A stretch of 64,000 bases of DNA from an uncultured Candidatus Saccharibacteria bacterium (lineage in GTDB: Bacteria > Patescibacteriota > Saccharimonadia > Saccharimonadales > Saccharimonadaceae). Positions 34,164 through 42,925 of the stretch are shown here, in pieces; position 1 is the stretch's first letter, and every line of letters starts with the position of its first letter. Position numbers and translations under genes: made by a program. Under the pieces are notes generated by a model, which was given only the letters and a program-made list of their open reading frames with translations, was not told the DNA's origin and did no database searches. The stretch spans positions 62,001 to 126,000 of the forward strand of contig CAMKOP010000001.1 of the NCBI GenBank assembly GCA_946414465.1, written 5' to 3'.

Positions 34164-35209
34164 TAGTCATTACTCCTTTCTGACAAGCCAATTGCTACAG
34201 CAAATTCGCTTGCTACGCTCATCAAAGCACGTTGTTGGTCTTCGGTGGTGCGGACAAATTGCCAAGGATTGCCCTTCATAGCTGGAACGCGAGTCTTGGC
34301 TTCAATATATTCAGCAAATAATGGGACCATGCTGGCGTAGCCAGATAATACAATGCCGCCAACTTTGCCATTGATATATTTAGTCTGGAAGAAGCGAACT
34401 GATTTGGTAAGTTCTGAAGCAAAATTATCAAGGTGAGTACCGAGAATTTTAAAGACTTGACCTTCGACTTGGTTTTGATCGAGACCAAACTTGAGGATGA
34501 ATTGACGTGCTTGATCTTCACGAACACTGAGACCGTTTGCAATGGCTTTGACGAGAATTCCGAATCCACCTGGAACTGAACGAACCAAACGAGGTTGATT
34601 CTTATACATGATCACGATATCGGTAGAACCTTCGCCAAAATCAACAGCCATGGTGGCATCAATTGAGCCTGGCATATTGAGCGAACGAGCCATAGCGAGT
34701 GGCTCTGGCTCCATAGCGATGATGTTAAGGCCAGTTTTTTCAATCATTTCCATAGTGGTCTCAGCATAATCTTTGGCGACAGAGCTGACCAAGACTTCGG
34801 TCTTGGCTGGATCGTTGGGACTAGGACCTAGAACAATGTAATCAGCCTTGGCATCGCTCATGGCCATTGGTACGTATTTATCGAGCTCGTACTTGAAAGT
34901 TTTAGCTAGTTCTTTTTCGGGCAAAGTTTCGGTCTCGACGATCGAAGTGAAAGTCTTGGTTGCTGGAATACCGATAGCAATATTTTTGGTTCGAATGCCT
35001 GCTTGGTTGACAGCACCTAAGATTGCCTCGCCGAGACGTTTTTTGCCGAGATCTGATGAATCGGCAGTAAGTTTTTGATCAATTGGGACGTATGCAAATT
35101 TTTGGAGTGCCCAACCATGTTGGCTATCACCAGAAAGTTGTACGATTCGCATCGAATTTGTCCCGATATCTAGCGAGAAGAAATCGCCCACGCCATGCAA
35201 TAAATTCAT
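34163..35209 (-). CDS. pilM: Type IV pilus assembly protein PilM, actin-like ATPase
   Basis: The protein has 348 residues with the FtsA/actin-like fold. Phosphate-1 motif SLDIGTNSMRIVQLSG near 12, second phosphate loop AVDFGEGSTDIVIMYKNQ near 190, and adenosine-side GGIVLSGYASMVPLFAEYIE near 300. It is a cytoplasmic ring component that recruits PilN. The start at 35209 gives the family N-terminus and lies 7 nt after a TATAAT; an ATG at 35245 has no support. First gene of the pilM-to-pilT operon. Confidence 0.93.
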   Translation of the reverse strand: MNLLHGVGDFFSLDIGTNSMRIVQLSGDSQHGWALQKFAYVPIDQKLTADSSDLGKKRLGEAILGAVNQAGIRTKNIAIGIPATKTFTSIVETETLPEKELAKTFKYELDKYVPMAMSDAKADYIVLGPSPNDPAKTEVLVSSVAKDYAETTMEMIEKTGLNIIAMEPEPLAMARSLNMPGSIDATMAVDFGEGSTDIVIMYKNQPRLVRSVPGGFGILVKAIANGLSVREDQARQFILKFGLDQNQVEGQVFKILGTHLDNFASELTKSVRFFQTKYINGKVGGIVLSGYASMVPLFAEYIEAKTRVPAMKGNPWQFVRTTEDQQRALMSVASEFAVAIGLSERSND

Positions 35210-35216
35210 ACTATTT

Positions 35217-35222
35217 ATTATA
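35217..35222 (-). promoter_or_regulatory. -10 box of the pilM-pilB operon
   Basis: TATAAT on the - strand, 7 nt from the pilM ATG; no TG extension. Confidence 0.55.
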
Positions 35223-35263
35223 AACGTAAACTTTTCAAAATGCAAGTGGTAAAAATAGAATAA

Positions 35264-35824
35264 TTATTTCTTACGTTCGCGATAAGCGTATGTTTCAGTG
35301 TCTACGGAAACAATATCGCCTTGTTTGATGAAGGCTGGAACTTTGATAACTACGCCGGTCTCTAAAGTCGCATCTTTCATGACTGAGCTAGTGGTGTCAC
35401 CTTTGACAACTGATTCAGTATAGGTGACTTCGAGCCATAGGTTCTTAGGAAGTTGCAAATTGATAGGAGTACCATTGTAAAATTGGATATCCATTTCGTC
35501 GCCATCTTTCATAAAATCTTTGGCATCACCAACCATGTCGGCGCTGAGTTCATATTGTTCAAATGATTCTGGATCCATGAAGTAAAACTTCTCGTCGTCA
35601 CGGTACAAATACTGGACTCGTTTATTAGTGACTTCGGCTGGTTCGATTTTTTCTTGACCTTTGAAGGTCTTGGGTAAAAGTGCACCTGTGATGAGATTTT
35701 TAACTTTGACATTTACAATAGAACCACCGCGGCCCATAACTTTTTGTGAGTACTCTACCACCTTATACGGTTGACCGTCTAAAGTGATTAGGGTGTTTTT
35801 CTTTAGATCTGTTGGTCCGTACAT
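35264..35824 (-). CDS. efp: Elongation factor P
   Basis: Relieves ribosome stalling at proline stretches. The protein has 186 residues in three beta-barrel domains. The KOW-like N-domain is MYGPTDLKKNTLITLDGQPY, and the C-terminal signature region reads KGDTTSSVMKDATLETGVVI. The tip loop of domain I is MGRGGSI, so Arg stands where Lys is modified in PGKGGA-type EF-P. It is the last gene after rpsF-ssb-rpsR. Confidence 0.95.
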   Translation of the reverse strand: MYGPTDLKKNTLITLDGQPYKVVEYSQKVMGRGGSIVNVKVKNLITGALLPKTFKGQEKIEPAEVTNKRVQYLYRDDEKFYFMDPESFEQYELSADMVGDAKDFMKDGDEMDIQFYNGTPINLQLPKNLWLEVTYTESVVKGDTTSSVMKDATLETGVVIKVPAFIKQGDIVSVDTETYAYRERKK

Positions 35825-35843
35825 ATTATTCCTCGATTATGAT

Positions 35844-36038
35844 TTATTTAGTAACGAATGGCAAAAGAGCCAAATGTCGCGCGCGCTTAATAGCGACAGC
35901 GAGCTGGCGCTGTTGCTTGGCAGAAAGACCAGTCTTGGCGATTGGCTCAATCCGACCATAACTATCGATGTAGCGACCAAGAGTCTTGACATCGCGATAG
36001 TCGAAATATAAGTTAGGATCACTTTTAATTCTTTTCAT
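35844..36038 (-). CDS. rpsR: 30S ribosomal protein S18
   Basis: The protein has 64 residues: [20 protein letters not shown], then [24 protein letters not shown], both diagnostic of S18. The N-terminal extension found in many bacteria is very short here. It pairs with S6 on the platform of the small subunit. Part of the conserved rpsF-ssb-rpsR operon, 24 nt after ssb. Confidence 0.95.
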   Translation of the reverse strand: MKRIKSDPNLYFDYRDVKTLGRYIDSYGRIEPIAKTGLSAKQQRQLAVAIKRARHLALLPFVTK

Positions 36039-36062
36039 TGTATTCTCCTTCGTTTGAATTGG

Positions 36063-36518
36063 TTAGAATGGGACGTCACTTAGGTCAATTTCCTCTTCGG
36101 GTACGTCATCTGGAATGTCACTAGTAGTATCTTGGGAGCTAGGTGTGCTACCACCGAAACTGCTAGAGCCACCGCCTTCGCCGCGGGGAGTACCGACAAA
36201 ATTGAAATCTTCGACTACGATTTCAACGCGAGAGCGTTTCTTGCCGTCGGTTTTATCTTCCCAGCTACGCTGATCAAGACGACCTGAGACGAGCACGCCG
36301 GAACCTTTTTTGGCATATTGACTAATCATTTCACCGAGGCGACCCCAAGCAGAACAATCGATGTAGGACACATCTTCTTTTTGTTCCCCACTAGAATCCT
36401 TGTAGACGCGATTGACTGCAACGGAAAAACCACAGACAGTGGAGCCGTTGGCAGTGGTACGAAGCTCGGGATCACGAGTCAAATTACCAGTAATAATTGC
36501 TTTAGAAAAACCGCGCAT
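36063..36518 (-). CDS. ssb: Single-stranded DNA-binding protein
   Basis: The protein has 151 residues: OB-fold (1-105) with FSKAIITGNLTRDPELRTTA, FSVAVNRVY, YIDCSAWGRLGEMISQYAKK and GVLVSGRLDQRSW. A Gly/Ser-rich linker leads to an acidic tip ending DVPEEEIDLSDVPF, the partner-binding peptide found in bacterial SSBs. It protects ssDNA in replication and repair. The start is 2 nt from the rpsF stop. Confidence 0.96.
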   Translation of the reverse strand: MRGFSKAIITGNLTRDPELRTTANGSTVCGFSVAVNRVYKDSSGEQKEDVSYIDCSAWGRLGEMISQYAKKGSGVLVSGRLDQRSWEDKTDGKKRSRVEIVVEDFNFVGTPRGEGGGSSSFGGSTPSSQDTTSDIPDDVPEEEIDLSDVPF

Positions 36519-36520
36519 TT

Positions 36521-36889
36521 TTATTCCTCCTCTTTTGATTCTGTTTTGGCTTCTTCTTTATCTGCTTTTTCAGATGCTTCGCGTCGAGCGGCGAGCTTGG
36601 CGCGACGTACGTCGGTCTTAACAAGCAGATAACGCAACACCTCGTCATTAATATTTAACGTGCTACTGATTTTGGCTGGAGCTTCAGCTGGAAGCTCAAC
36701 GTCGGCAAAATAGTAGATAGCAAATTCTTGATTATTGATGGAATAAGCGAGGCGTTTTTTGCCGTCGTTTTCCTCTTTAATAATTTTACCGCCGTTTGAC
36801 TCGATGAGTTTTTTCACCTTGTCAATGGCTGGGTCTAGATTCATCTCAAGATCGGGATGAAACAAGACCGTAAGTTCGTAATCTTTCAT
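36521..36889 (-). CDS. rpsF: 30S ribosomal protein S6
   Basis: The protein has 122 residues: YELTVLFHPDLEMNLDPAID, KRLAYSINNQEFAIYYFADV and the VLRYLLVKTD strand, as in S6, followed by an acidic/basic tail rich in Glu and Lys. S6 heterodimerises with S18 (rpsR in the same operon). AGGAG precedes the start. The preceding leader carries a structured element that fits S6:S18 autoregulation. Confidence 0.95.
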   Translation of the reverse strand: MKDYELTVLFHPDLEMNLDPAIDKVKKLIESNGGKIIKEENDGKKRLAYSINNQEFAIYYFADVELPAEAPAKISSTLNINDEVLRYLLVKTDVRRAKLAARREASEKADKEEAKTESKEEE

Positions 36890-36900
36890 GTGAACTCCTT

Positions 36901-36955
36901 TGGTTAAAGCAGGGGCTGTTCTCCGTTTCCTCGGGTTGACACACCTGCTGAGCTA
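36901..36955 (-). ncRNA. Putative S6:S18-binding mRNA leader of rpsF operon
   Basis: On the - strand, AGCAGG (36944-36949) pairs with CCTGCT (36908-36913), enclosing an asymmetric interior with CCGAGGAAACGGAGAAC. The enclosing stem, a CCG near the apex and the position just upstream of rpsF fit the known S6:S18 leader motif, which represses its own operon. Match to the consensus is by eye only. Confidence 0.5.
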
Positions 36956-36966
36956 ATATTGGGTGT

Positions 36967-36995
36967 ATTATAACAAATTTTAGAGAAAAATGCAA
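36967..36995 (-). promoter_or_regulatory. Promoter of the rpsF-ssb-rpsR-efp operon
   Basis: TTGCAT (36990-36995) and TATAAT (36967-36972) on the - strand, 17 bp apart. The transcript has a leader of about 70 nt, in contrast to the leaderless units. Confidence 0.75.
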
Positions 36996-37012
36996 GAGGC
37001 TAAGATTGTAGT

Positions 37013-37696
37013 CTAGGGCGTGTTGTTCTCTGGACCAGTGATGGTTGAGGCATTGTTGCGATTGATCCAGATGTAGTCGTCGCCACCATTATCTTGGTTT
37101 TCTGCTTTTTCTATTTTGTCAGCCATTTTTTCGCTGATGAAAGACTTATTTTTCAGTTCTTTGGCAGGGATGCCAATCCACCCACCGTTAGGGTCTTTAT
37201 CGTTTGAGTAGTAGAGAATCTTGCTGTCCTCGGAAACTTCAATTTTTGCCTCGTCATCTATACTGGCATAAGTATTAGATGGGTCTTCAGAATTGGGTAT
37301 TTCAGGATTACTACGAATATTGCCGTAGAAGTCGATTTCTTCGACATTTTCCATTTCGTGAATGTTTTTCCTTACCTGATCGGATTTTAGAATGTCCTTT
37401 TTTGAACCAGTAGCAATTAGCCCTCCTATAGAGGCAGCGACCGTGATCATGATAGCAAGAAACCCTGCGACAACGCGGGTGGCATGTTTTTTGGCCTCGG
37501 CGTTATTCTTTAGCTGTTCGCTTCGCTTTTTAGCAAGAAGGATTTGTCTGATTTCTTCATCGCTTTTTTCACTTTTAGGAGCTTCTTCAGAACTTTGCAT
37601 ATGCTGGTAGAAATTATCTTTGGGGAGAATATCGTCCCACATATTGGCTCCATTTTCGCTGGAGTTAGTATTGCTCAATTCAGGACTACTATTCAT
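37013..37696 (-). CDS. Single-pass membrane protein of unknown function
   Basis: Not recognised. The protein has 227 residues: acidic, low-complexity cytoplasmic N-terminus (~1-70), basic stretch, one helix (VVAGFLAIMITVAASIGGLI, then ATG) and an extracytoplasmic acidic domain with Tyr/Asn/Pro-rich sequence. Overlaps the preceding 65-residue gene by 8 bp and lies in the ftsK transcript. Confidence 0.65.
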   Translation of the reverse strand: MNSSPELSNTNSSENGANMWDDILPKDNFYQHMQSSEEAPKSEKSDEEIRQILLAKKRSEQLKNNAEAKKHATRVVAGFLAIMITVAASIGGLIATGSKKDILKSDQVRKNIHEMENVEEIDFYGNIRSNPEIPNSEDPSNTYASIDDEAKIEVSEDSKILYYSNDKDPNGGWIGIPAKELKNKSFISEKMADKIEKAENQDNGGDDYIWINRNNASTITGPENNTP

Positions 37697-37886
37697 TTTC
37701 TTTTTCCTTTAAAACAGTGTCACGAGTGATTTTAGCTACATCTATATTATATTTAGCGAGTAGGCCTAAGAAGCCTTCTTCATTAGGGTTATTTAGCCAA
37801 GCTTGATAATCGGTCTCGGCGGATTCGGGTAGAGCGGCGATGAGGGCTTCGGTTAGTCGGTCGGTGAGGTCGGGTGTGATTTTCAT
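37689..37886 (-). CDS. Small conserved-looking protein of unknown function
   Basis: The protein has 65 residues, highly helical: LTDRLTEALIAALPESAETD, YQAWLNNPNEEGFLGLLAKY. No metal site or membrane helix. The pattern recalls short uncharacterised CPR proteins (DUF5663-like), but this is only a loose resemblance. GAAAGGAACACC gives a ribosome site. It lies 18 nt after ftsK and overlaps the next gene. Confidence 0.6.
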   Translation of the reverse strand: MKITPDLTDRLTEALIAALPESAETDYQAWLNNPNEEGFLGLLAKYNIDVAKITRDTVLKEKENE

Positions 37887-37904
37887 TTTGGTGTTCCTTT
37901 CTTG

Positions 37905-40097
37905 TTATTGTTGTGCTAGTTGGTCAAATTCGTCCATACTTGAGATGAGAACTTCACGGGGCTTGTTGCCGTTTTGAGGGCCGATGACACCGATTTCTTC
38001 AAGCCAGATGGCAAGACCGGCGACAAAACCATGGCCCTTACCAAGCCAGGCTTGGAGTGAGGCGGTGCTGAATTTGCCATTTTTGAGGGTAATTTCAACG
38101 GCTTTTCTGACGGTGGGGTCGTTGGGATCGAAGGTGCGACCGAGATCACTGGCTCCACTGCCACCCATGCCCTTAATGACAACTGGTTGAGCTACAACCT
38201 CATCATTATATTCAGGTGGACGTTGCTCACGAAGATAATCTGTGACCTTAGCGATATCGGGGTCAGAGGCCCAAGCACCCTGGATACGGCGAGGTTTGCC
38301 CATCATTTCGGTAGTAAGGAGGAGCATATCACCTTTGCCAAGGAGTTTTTCGGCACCACCTTGATCTAGCATAATACGAGAGTCCATCTGAGAACCAACT
38401 GCAAAAGCAATACGGCCTGGAATGTTAGCTTTGATTAGACCAGTAATGACCTTGACCTCTGGACGCTGAGTTGCTAGGACTAGATGAATACCAGCTGCGC
38501 GGCCTTTTTGGGCAATACGAACGATTAACATTTCGAGGTCTTTACCTGCCATCATCATGAGATCGGCCATTTCATCAATAACGATGACGATGTATGGCAT
38601 CTTACTGGATTTTTGTTCGTCGTCTTTACTGGATTGGCTCGCGATTTTGGTGTTGTAATCGGCGATATTTTTGACTTTTTCATCGGCCATTAGAGTGTAA
38701 CGGCGTTCCATTTCGCCAACTGCCCATTTCATGGCAGAGAGGGCTTTTTCGGTCTGCGTAATGATAGGGGTGAGAAGATGAGGAATGTCTTGATATTGAG
38801 CCATTTCGACCTGTTTGGGGTCGACGATGATGAGCTTCATGTCAGATGGTGAATTGCGATAAAGAAGCGAGGTAATAAGTGTGTTGGTCATGACTGACTT
38901 ACCAGAGCCAGTGGTACCAGCGATAAGGAGGTGCGGCATCTTGGCGAGATTAGCGATGACGGCTTTACCAGAGATGTCCTTCCCTACTGCAAAAGCAAGT
39001 GGATCAGTAGATTTTTTCCAATCGGAAGATTCTAAGACTCCGCGTAAGCGAACATCGGCAGAGCGAGCGTTAGGGATTTCGACACCGACGGAGCGGGTAC
39101 CTGGAATAGGTGCTTCAATACGAATCTTGTCGACGGCGAGATTTAGGGCAAGCTCCTTGTCGCGAGAAAGGATCTTGCTGAGGTTGACACCTGCAGGTGG
39201 CTTCATCGTGTACTGGGTAACGCGAGGACCAACATTGGCGCCTTCCATTTCAACGTCAATGCCAAATTCGGCAAGAGTGGATTGAATCACGTAGGCATTT
39301 TGCTGGATGTTACCAGCGTCAGCTGGAGATTGCTTTTTTTCGAGTAAATCGATGGGTGGCATTTTCCAGTTGGGATCAGAAAAGGCAACAAGAGCAGTGG
39401 GTTCTTTAGCTGGCTCGGTGGCTCTGGCGGCGGAAGGCCTTGCGGTAGATTTGCGGAGTAATCCAGAAGATTCGACGGACTCAATATTGTTGACGCCAGA
39501 ATTAACTTTGATTTCAAGCTGGCCGAGTTTTTTCTTTTTGGGAACGTCTTCGGCTGGACTAGATTTATCACGCTTAGTGAGATTTTTGGTGCCTTTAAAG
39601 AATGTAATGGGTGATAATTGTAGGATAAATAGAGCGGTGATAAAAATGAGCACAAAATAAATAAAAATAACTACACCTTGGCTGAGGAAGTTGAGCATGA
39701 GAGAGTTGAGCCAATCACCAACAATGCCACCTTGTTTGAAGATGGCAGCGATGCCGGAAAGCCAAATAATCATTAGAATAGCGGCAATATAAACTGGGGT
39801 GGCAACGCGATTGTCTTCGGAGCGAAAGATTTTGATAGCGAGATAAACAAGAAGAGCTGGAATAAAATAAGTGGCAAAACCGAGGCCCTGCAAGATGAAT
39901 TTATGAATTTCGTTTAATACTGTACCGCCTTGACCGAACCAAGTGACGACAAAGAAAAGCGCTAAAGCAATCATGAGAACTGCGCTGACTTGGCGCCAGA
40001 AACCACCGGGGAGCTCGTGCTCAACTGGAGCTTCCTTAGCGCGGGATTTGCTCCGCTTTTTGGTTTTTTTTGTTGATTTGCGCCTTTTGGTAGCCAT
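37905..40097 (-). CDS. ftsK: DNA translocase FtsK/SpoIIIE
   Basis: Septal motor that pumps chromosomal DNA and activates Xer recombination. The protein has about 730 residues: basic N-terminus, about four membrane helices (~25-150), a short linker, then the motor with Walker A LIAGTTGSGKSVMTNTLITS near 399, Walker B IVIVIDEMADLMM near 505 and GIHLVLATQRPEVKVITGLI. The C-terminal winged-helix gamma domain (KFSTASLQAWLGKGHGFVAG) reads KOPS polarity sites. The start at 40097 follows TGC-TATAAT by 6 nt. Confidence 0.94.
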   Translation of the reverse strand: MATKRRKSTKKTKKRSKSRAKEAPVEHELPGGFWRQVSAVLMIALALFFVVTWFGQGGTVLNEIHKFILQGLGFATYFIPALLVYLAIKIFRSEDNRVATPVYIAAILMIIWLSGIAAIFKQGGIVGDWLNSLMLNFLSQGVVIFIYFVLIFITALFILQLSPITFFKGTKNLTKRDKSSPAEDVPKKKKLGQLEIKVNSGVNNIESVESSGLLRKSTARPSAARATEPAKEPTALVAFSDPNWKMPPIDLLEKKQSPADAGNIQQNAYVIQSTLAEFGIDVEMEGANVGPRVTQYTMKPPAGVNLSKILSRDKELALNLAVDKIRIEAPIPGTRSVGVEIPNARSADVRLRGVLESSDWKKSTDPLAFAVGKDISGKAVIANLAKMPHLLIAGTTGSGKSVMTNTLITSLLYRNSPSDMKLIIVDPKQVEMAQYQDIPHLLTPIITQTEKALSAMKWAVGEMERRYTLMADEKVKNIADYNTKIASQSSKDDEQKSSKMPYIVIVIDEMADLMMMAGKDLEMLIVRIAQKGRAAGIHLVLATQRPEVKVITGLIKANIPGRIAFAVGSQMDSRIMLDQGGAEKLLGKGDMLLLTTEMMGKPRRIQGAWASDPDIAKVTDYLREQRPPEYNDEVVAQPVVIKGMGGSGASDLGRTFDPNDPTVRKAVEITLKNGKFSTASLQAWLGKGHGFVAGLAIWLEEIGVIGPQNGNKPREVLISSMDEFDQLAQQ

Positions 40098-40103
40098 GGT
40101 TAT

Positions 40104-40109
40104 ATTATA
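40104..40109 (-). promoter_or_regulatory. Extended -10 of ftsK (leaderless)
   Basis: TGC-TATAAT on the - strand, 6 nt from the ATG at 40097. Confidence 0.7.
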
Positions 40110-40161
40110 GCACACTTTTTAAAAAAGCACAAGGGGTATGAATTATTTATACTAATACTTA

Positions 40162-41445
40162 CTATTGTTTTGCTTGAGACTTGACCTTGGCCTTGGCTTC
40201 AGCTTTTGCTTTTGCTCTGGCTTTAGCCTTGGCCTTGGCTTCAGCTTTTGCTTTTGCTCTGGCAGCAGTATCACCTTGCACGGCACTGCTAGTATTGGAA
40301 GCTGGTGAACACTCACTGAAGGATTCAAATTTGCCGCCTGGCAAGAGAAAATTGATAGTAGCGTAAACTACGGCATAAACTGCGAGACCAATTACTATTT
40401 CGTAGATTCTGCGTTTAGCTTTGGTGATTTGCTGTTCATCGTCTTTGGATCTAAGATAGGTTGTGCCAGAAATAGCAATTCCAATGACAGCGGCAAGAAC
40501 AATACCAAAGGTAAGAATGTCGATAATGAAGTTTAGAACCATAAAAGTACCGCAACCTTTTTCATCATCTTGGATGGCGCCAAAGAAATTGGTATCGACG
40601 GAGCCATCATAGGTGGATTCTGGGGTTTCGGGCTTGGCAGTTTCATCGCGAATAGCGAGATTGCTGTCATCATAGGGCTCAACATCTACAGATGGTACGG
40701 TTCCGCCGCCGCCTGCGCTTGGTTGAATGTATTTTGCGAAAACAGATTTGTCTACTTTGTAATATGTAACGGTGCCACTACTACCATACCAAGTAAACCA
40801 CATCTGACCAGTGTTGCCATCAACCATGACATCTTCGATTTCACCACCAGTAAATGGGATTTTCCATTCTTCGTCTGGGTCTCCATTGGGAGAGCTAAAT
40901 ACCCAAATGTAGTTTTGCTCACCGCTTTTATTGGTCCCATAGCCGCGATAATAATACTTGCCATATTTGGTCCAACCTTGGCGTTTTCCATCTACGTCTC
41001 CGCCTCCATTTTTCTTGTTGAGACCGGCACTGTCAAGTATGGAGCCACATTTGCCGCTTTCTTCGCTCATAGTAGTTAGATTAATACAAACCATGCTTTT
41101 AGCTCTTCTCAAAATAGCCTGGGCGTAATTACTACCCCATTCATAATACATCGATGAAGGTTTTCCGCTGAAAGAACTACTCGATTTACAATTATTCCCA
41201 TTTGGGCGATCACAACGAGTAACCTTAAAACTACTGCCACTCCATTCGGTAAAAACGTAGTACTTTGGAGTAAGGGTAGCGCCTTGGGAATACCCACTGA
41301 CGCTGAAGGTCTTGTCTTTAGTTGTGGTGCCAGCATAAGTAGACGCAGTGAGGAAAAATGGTAATACGAAAGAAAATATCGCGATAGAGATAACTCTTTT
41401 TGATGATGAAGACAGAAAATAAGCTGAAAGCATATGCGTTTTCAT
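40162..41445 (-). CDS. T4SS-pilin-domain protein with ectodomain and Ala/Lys tail
   Basis: The protein has 427 residues. Signal peptide (VISIAIFSFVLPFFLTASTYA), an ectodomain of ~240 residues rich in Tyr/Gly/Ser and aromatic strands, then the family linker (YDGSVDTNFFGAIQDDEKGC) and the two-helix T4SS-pilin module (MVLNFIIDILTFGIVLAAVI ... KAKRRIYEIVIGLAVYAVVY). The last ~35 residues alternate Ala and Lys and are encoded by a 42-bp-period DNA repeat. Paralogue of the 41631 product, separated from it only by tRNA-Gln. Likely a surface or envelope protein; the ectodomain fold is unknown. Confidence 0.7.
   Translation of the reverse strand: MKTHMLSAYFLSSSSKRVISIAIFSFVLPFFLTASTYAGTTTKDKTFSVSGYSQGATLTPKYYVFTEWSGSSFKVTRCDRPNGNNCKSSSSFSGKPSSMYYEWGSNYAQAILRRAKSMVCINLTTMSEESGKCGSILDSAGLNKKNGGGDVDGKRQGWTKYGKYYYRGYGTNKSGEQNYIWVFSSPNGDPDEEWKIPFTGGEIEDVMVDGNTGQMWFTWYGSSGTVTYYKVDKSVFAKYIQPSAGGGGTVPSVDVEPYDDSNLAIRDETAKPETPESTYDGSVDTNFFGAIQDDEKGCGTFMVLNFIIDILTFGIVLAAVIGIAISGTTYLRSKDDEQQITKAKRRIYEIVIGLAVYAVVYATINFLLPGGKFESFSECSPASNTSSAVQGDTAARAKAKAEAKAKAKARAKAKAEAKAKVKSQAKQ
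40185..40263 (+). repeat. Tandem direct repeat coding the Ala/Lys tail
   Basis: A 37-bp sequence at 40185-40221 recurs exactly at 40227-40263 (period 42 bp, 14 codons). Copy-number change would keep the reading frame. Confidence 0.8.
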
Positions 41446-41451
41446 GGTTAT

Positions 41452-41457
41452 ATGATA
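41452..41457 (-). promoter_or_regulatory. Extended -10 of the 40162-41445 gene (leaderless)
   Basis: TGC-TATCAT on the - strand, 6 nt from the ATG at 41445. Confidence 0.55.
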
Positions 41458-41521
41458 GCATCGTTTGGGGTCGATTGCAAGAGACTAGGCGATGTGCCTT
41501 TAGTTATCAGCCATTGTATGA

Positions 41522-41527
41522 TATAAT
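41522..41527 (+). promoter_or_regulatory. -10 box of tRNA-Gln
   Basis: TGA-TATAAT on the + strand, 10 nt upstream of the mature tRNA. Confidence 0.6.
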
Positions 41528-41537
41528 TGGTGCACGT

Positions 41538-41612
41538 TGGACCGTCGCCAAGCGGTAAGGCACTGGGTTTTGGTCCCAGCATTCGCAGGTTCGAATCCTG
41601 CCGGTCCAGCCA
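41538..41612 (+). tRNA. tRNA-Gln (anticodon TTG)
   Basis: 75 nt: acceptor TGGACCG/CGGTCCA, anticodon stem CTGGG/CCCAG with loop TTTTGGT, T-arm GCAGG-TTCGAAT-CCTGC, discriminator G and encoded CCA. Confidence 0.95.
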
Positions 41613-41630
41613 AGATTATTGGAGTTGCCT

Positions 41631-42833
41631 TTAGGCTATTTTTTGTTGCGAGATAGATGTATCATTGGTTTTGAAACAAGTTTGATTAGGATTAAAACCG
41701 CCTGGTAGGAGGAATTTTAACGCCGTATAGAGCACAGCATAAGCCACAAGTCCGATTACTATTTCATAGATTCTGCGTTTGGCTTTGGTGGTTTGCTGTT
41801 CATTGTCTTTGGCAGTAAGGTAAGTAATGCCAGAGACGGCAATACCTATAGTGGCAGCAATAGCTATGCCAAAAGTAAGAATATCAATGATTAAATTTAA
41901 TATCATAAAGACACCACAACCGTTGTTATCATCTTGAATTTGACCAAAGAAATTAGTATCTACGGAGCCGTCGTATTTGGACTCTGGAATGGTATAAGTG
42001 GGAGTACTAGGCCTAGGACTAGAGCTAGAGTTGGGCTTGGAAGAAGACGAAGAATTAGATGGTGTGAAGGAACCGGTCGGCTTGTTTGATTGGTTTTTGT
42101 TATCCTTGCAGATAGTTGGATTACTTTTGCCCTTTTTCCCAGTGTATTTCGAAAATACAGATGAATCGATTTTATACCAAAGAGAATGTCGTTTTCCATT
42201 GGATTTTTTAGCAAAATTGATATATACTTCGCCGGTTTTTCCATCTATGGATATGTTTTCTGGTTCATAGTTTAAAACACTTTTGGGAATTACATATGTT
42301 GCTATCGGTATATTGCTGGATTTTTTCCATACTCCAATTCTGCCACCATGATAACCAGCAACTTTGAACACATAATTATTAAACGTAGCAGTATTACCTT
42401 GGCTTGTAAGTTGGTACACTAAAGTACGGCTGGGAGGGGTCGGACAACCAGAGGACTTTTGTAGTTTAGAACCATTTAGTTTATAACAACCCTTTTGTTT
42501 GCCCATGCCAATAAGCGTAATGTAGTTTGTCCCCCATTGATTATATAGCCCACTTAAATAAACTGAACCGATTTTGACGCTACTGGTGCTTTTACAGGTA
42601 TTTCGATCAACTACTTTAATGACACCTGGGCCACCGTGTGAACCTTTTGTATCTGGAAAAACGTAATAGCCCTTAGTAATAGTACCGCCTGCGTTAGCTT
42701 TATTGTCTAGTGTAAAATCAGCAACCTTAGTAATTTGCTTCTTAGTGATGGTAATGTCAGCATAAACAGCGGTAGAAAAAACAATAGGGAGAGTAAGAAG
42801 GGCAACAAAACATAGAGCAAGTCGATATTTCAT
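41631..42833 (-). CDS. T4SS-pilin-domain protein with ectodomain
   Basis: The protein has 400 residues: signal peptide (LALCFVALLTLPIVFSTAVYA), an ectodomain of about 210 residues, a Ser/Pro/Asn-rich linker (~240-275), then YDGSVDTNFFGQIQDDNNGC and the two-helix module (MILNLIIDILTFGIAIAATI ... YEIVIGLVAYAVLYTALKFL). Both ectodomain and module align with the neighbour at 40162, so the pair arose by duplication. It lacks the Ala/Lys tail and ends in a short Cys-containing segment. Ectodomain cysteines suggest disulfides outside the membrane. Confidence 0.7.
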   Translation of the reverse strand: MKYRLALCFVALLTLPIVFSTAVYADITITKKQITKVADFTLDNKANAGGTITKGYYVFPDTKGSHGGPGVIKVVDRNTCKSTSSVKIGSVYLSGLYNQWGTNYITLIGMGKQKGCYKLNGSKLQKSSGCPTPPSRTLVYQLTSQGNTATFNNYVFKVAGYHGGRIGVWKKSSNIPIATYVIPKSVLNYEPENISIDGKTGEVYINFAKKSNGKRHSLWYKIDSSVFSKYTGKKGKSNPTICKDNKNQSNKPTGSFTPSNSSSSSKPNSSSSPRPSTPTYTIPESKYDGSVDTNFFGQIQDDNNGCGVFMILNLIIDILTFGIAIAATIGIAVSGITYLTAKDNEQQTTKAKRRIYEIVIGLVAYAVLYTALKFLLPGGFNPNQTCFKTNDTSISQQKIA

Positions 42834-42839
42834 GTTTAC

Positions 42840-42845
42840 ATTGTA
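42840..42845 (-). promoter_or_regulatory. Extended -10 of the 41631-42833 gene (leaderless)
   Basis: TGA-TACAAT on the - strand, 6 nt from the ATG at 42833. Confidence 0.55.
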
Positions 42846-42925
42846 TCATATCTTTTTATAAATACTAATATTTATGTGGTGATATATTTTCTCTGTTAAT
42901 ACTTTTGTTTTATCTGATTTTATGG

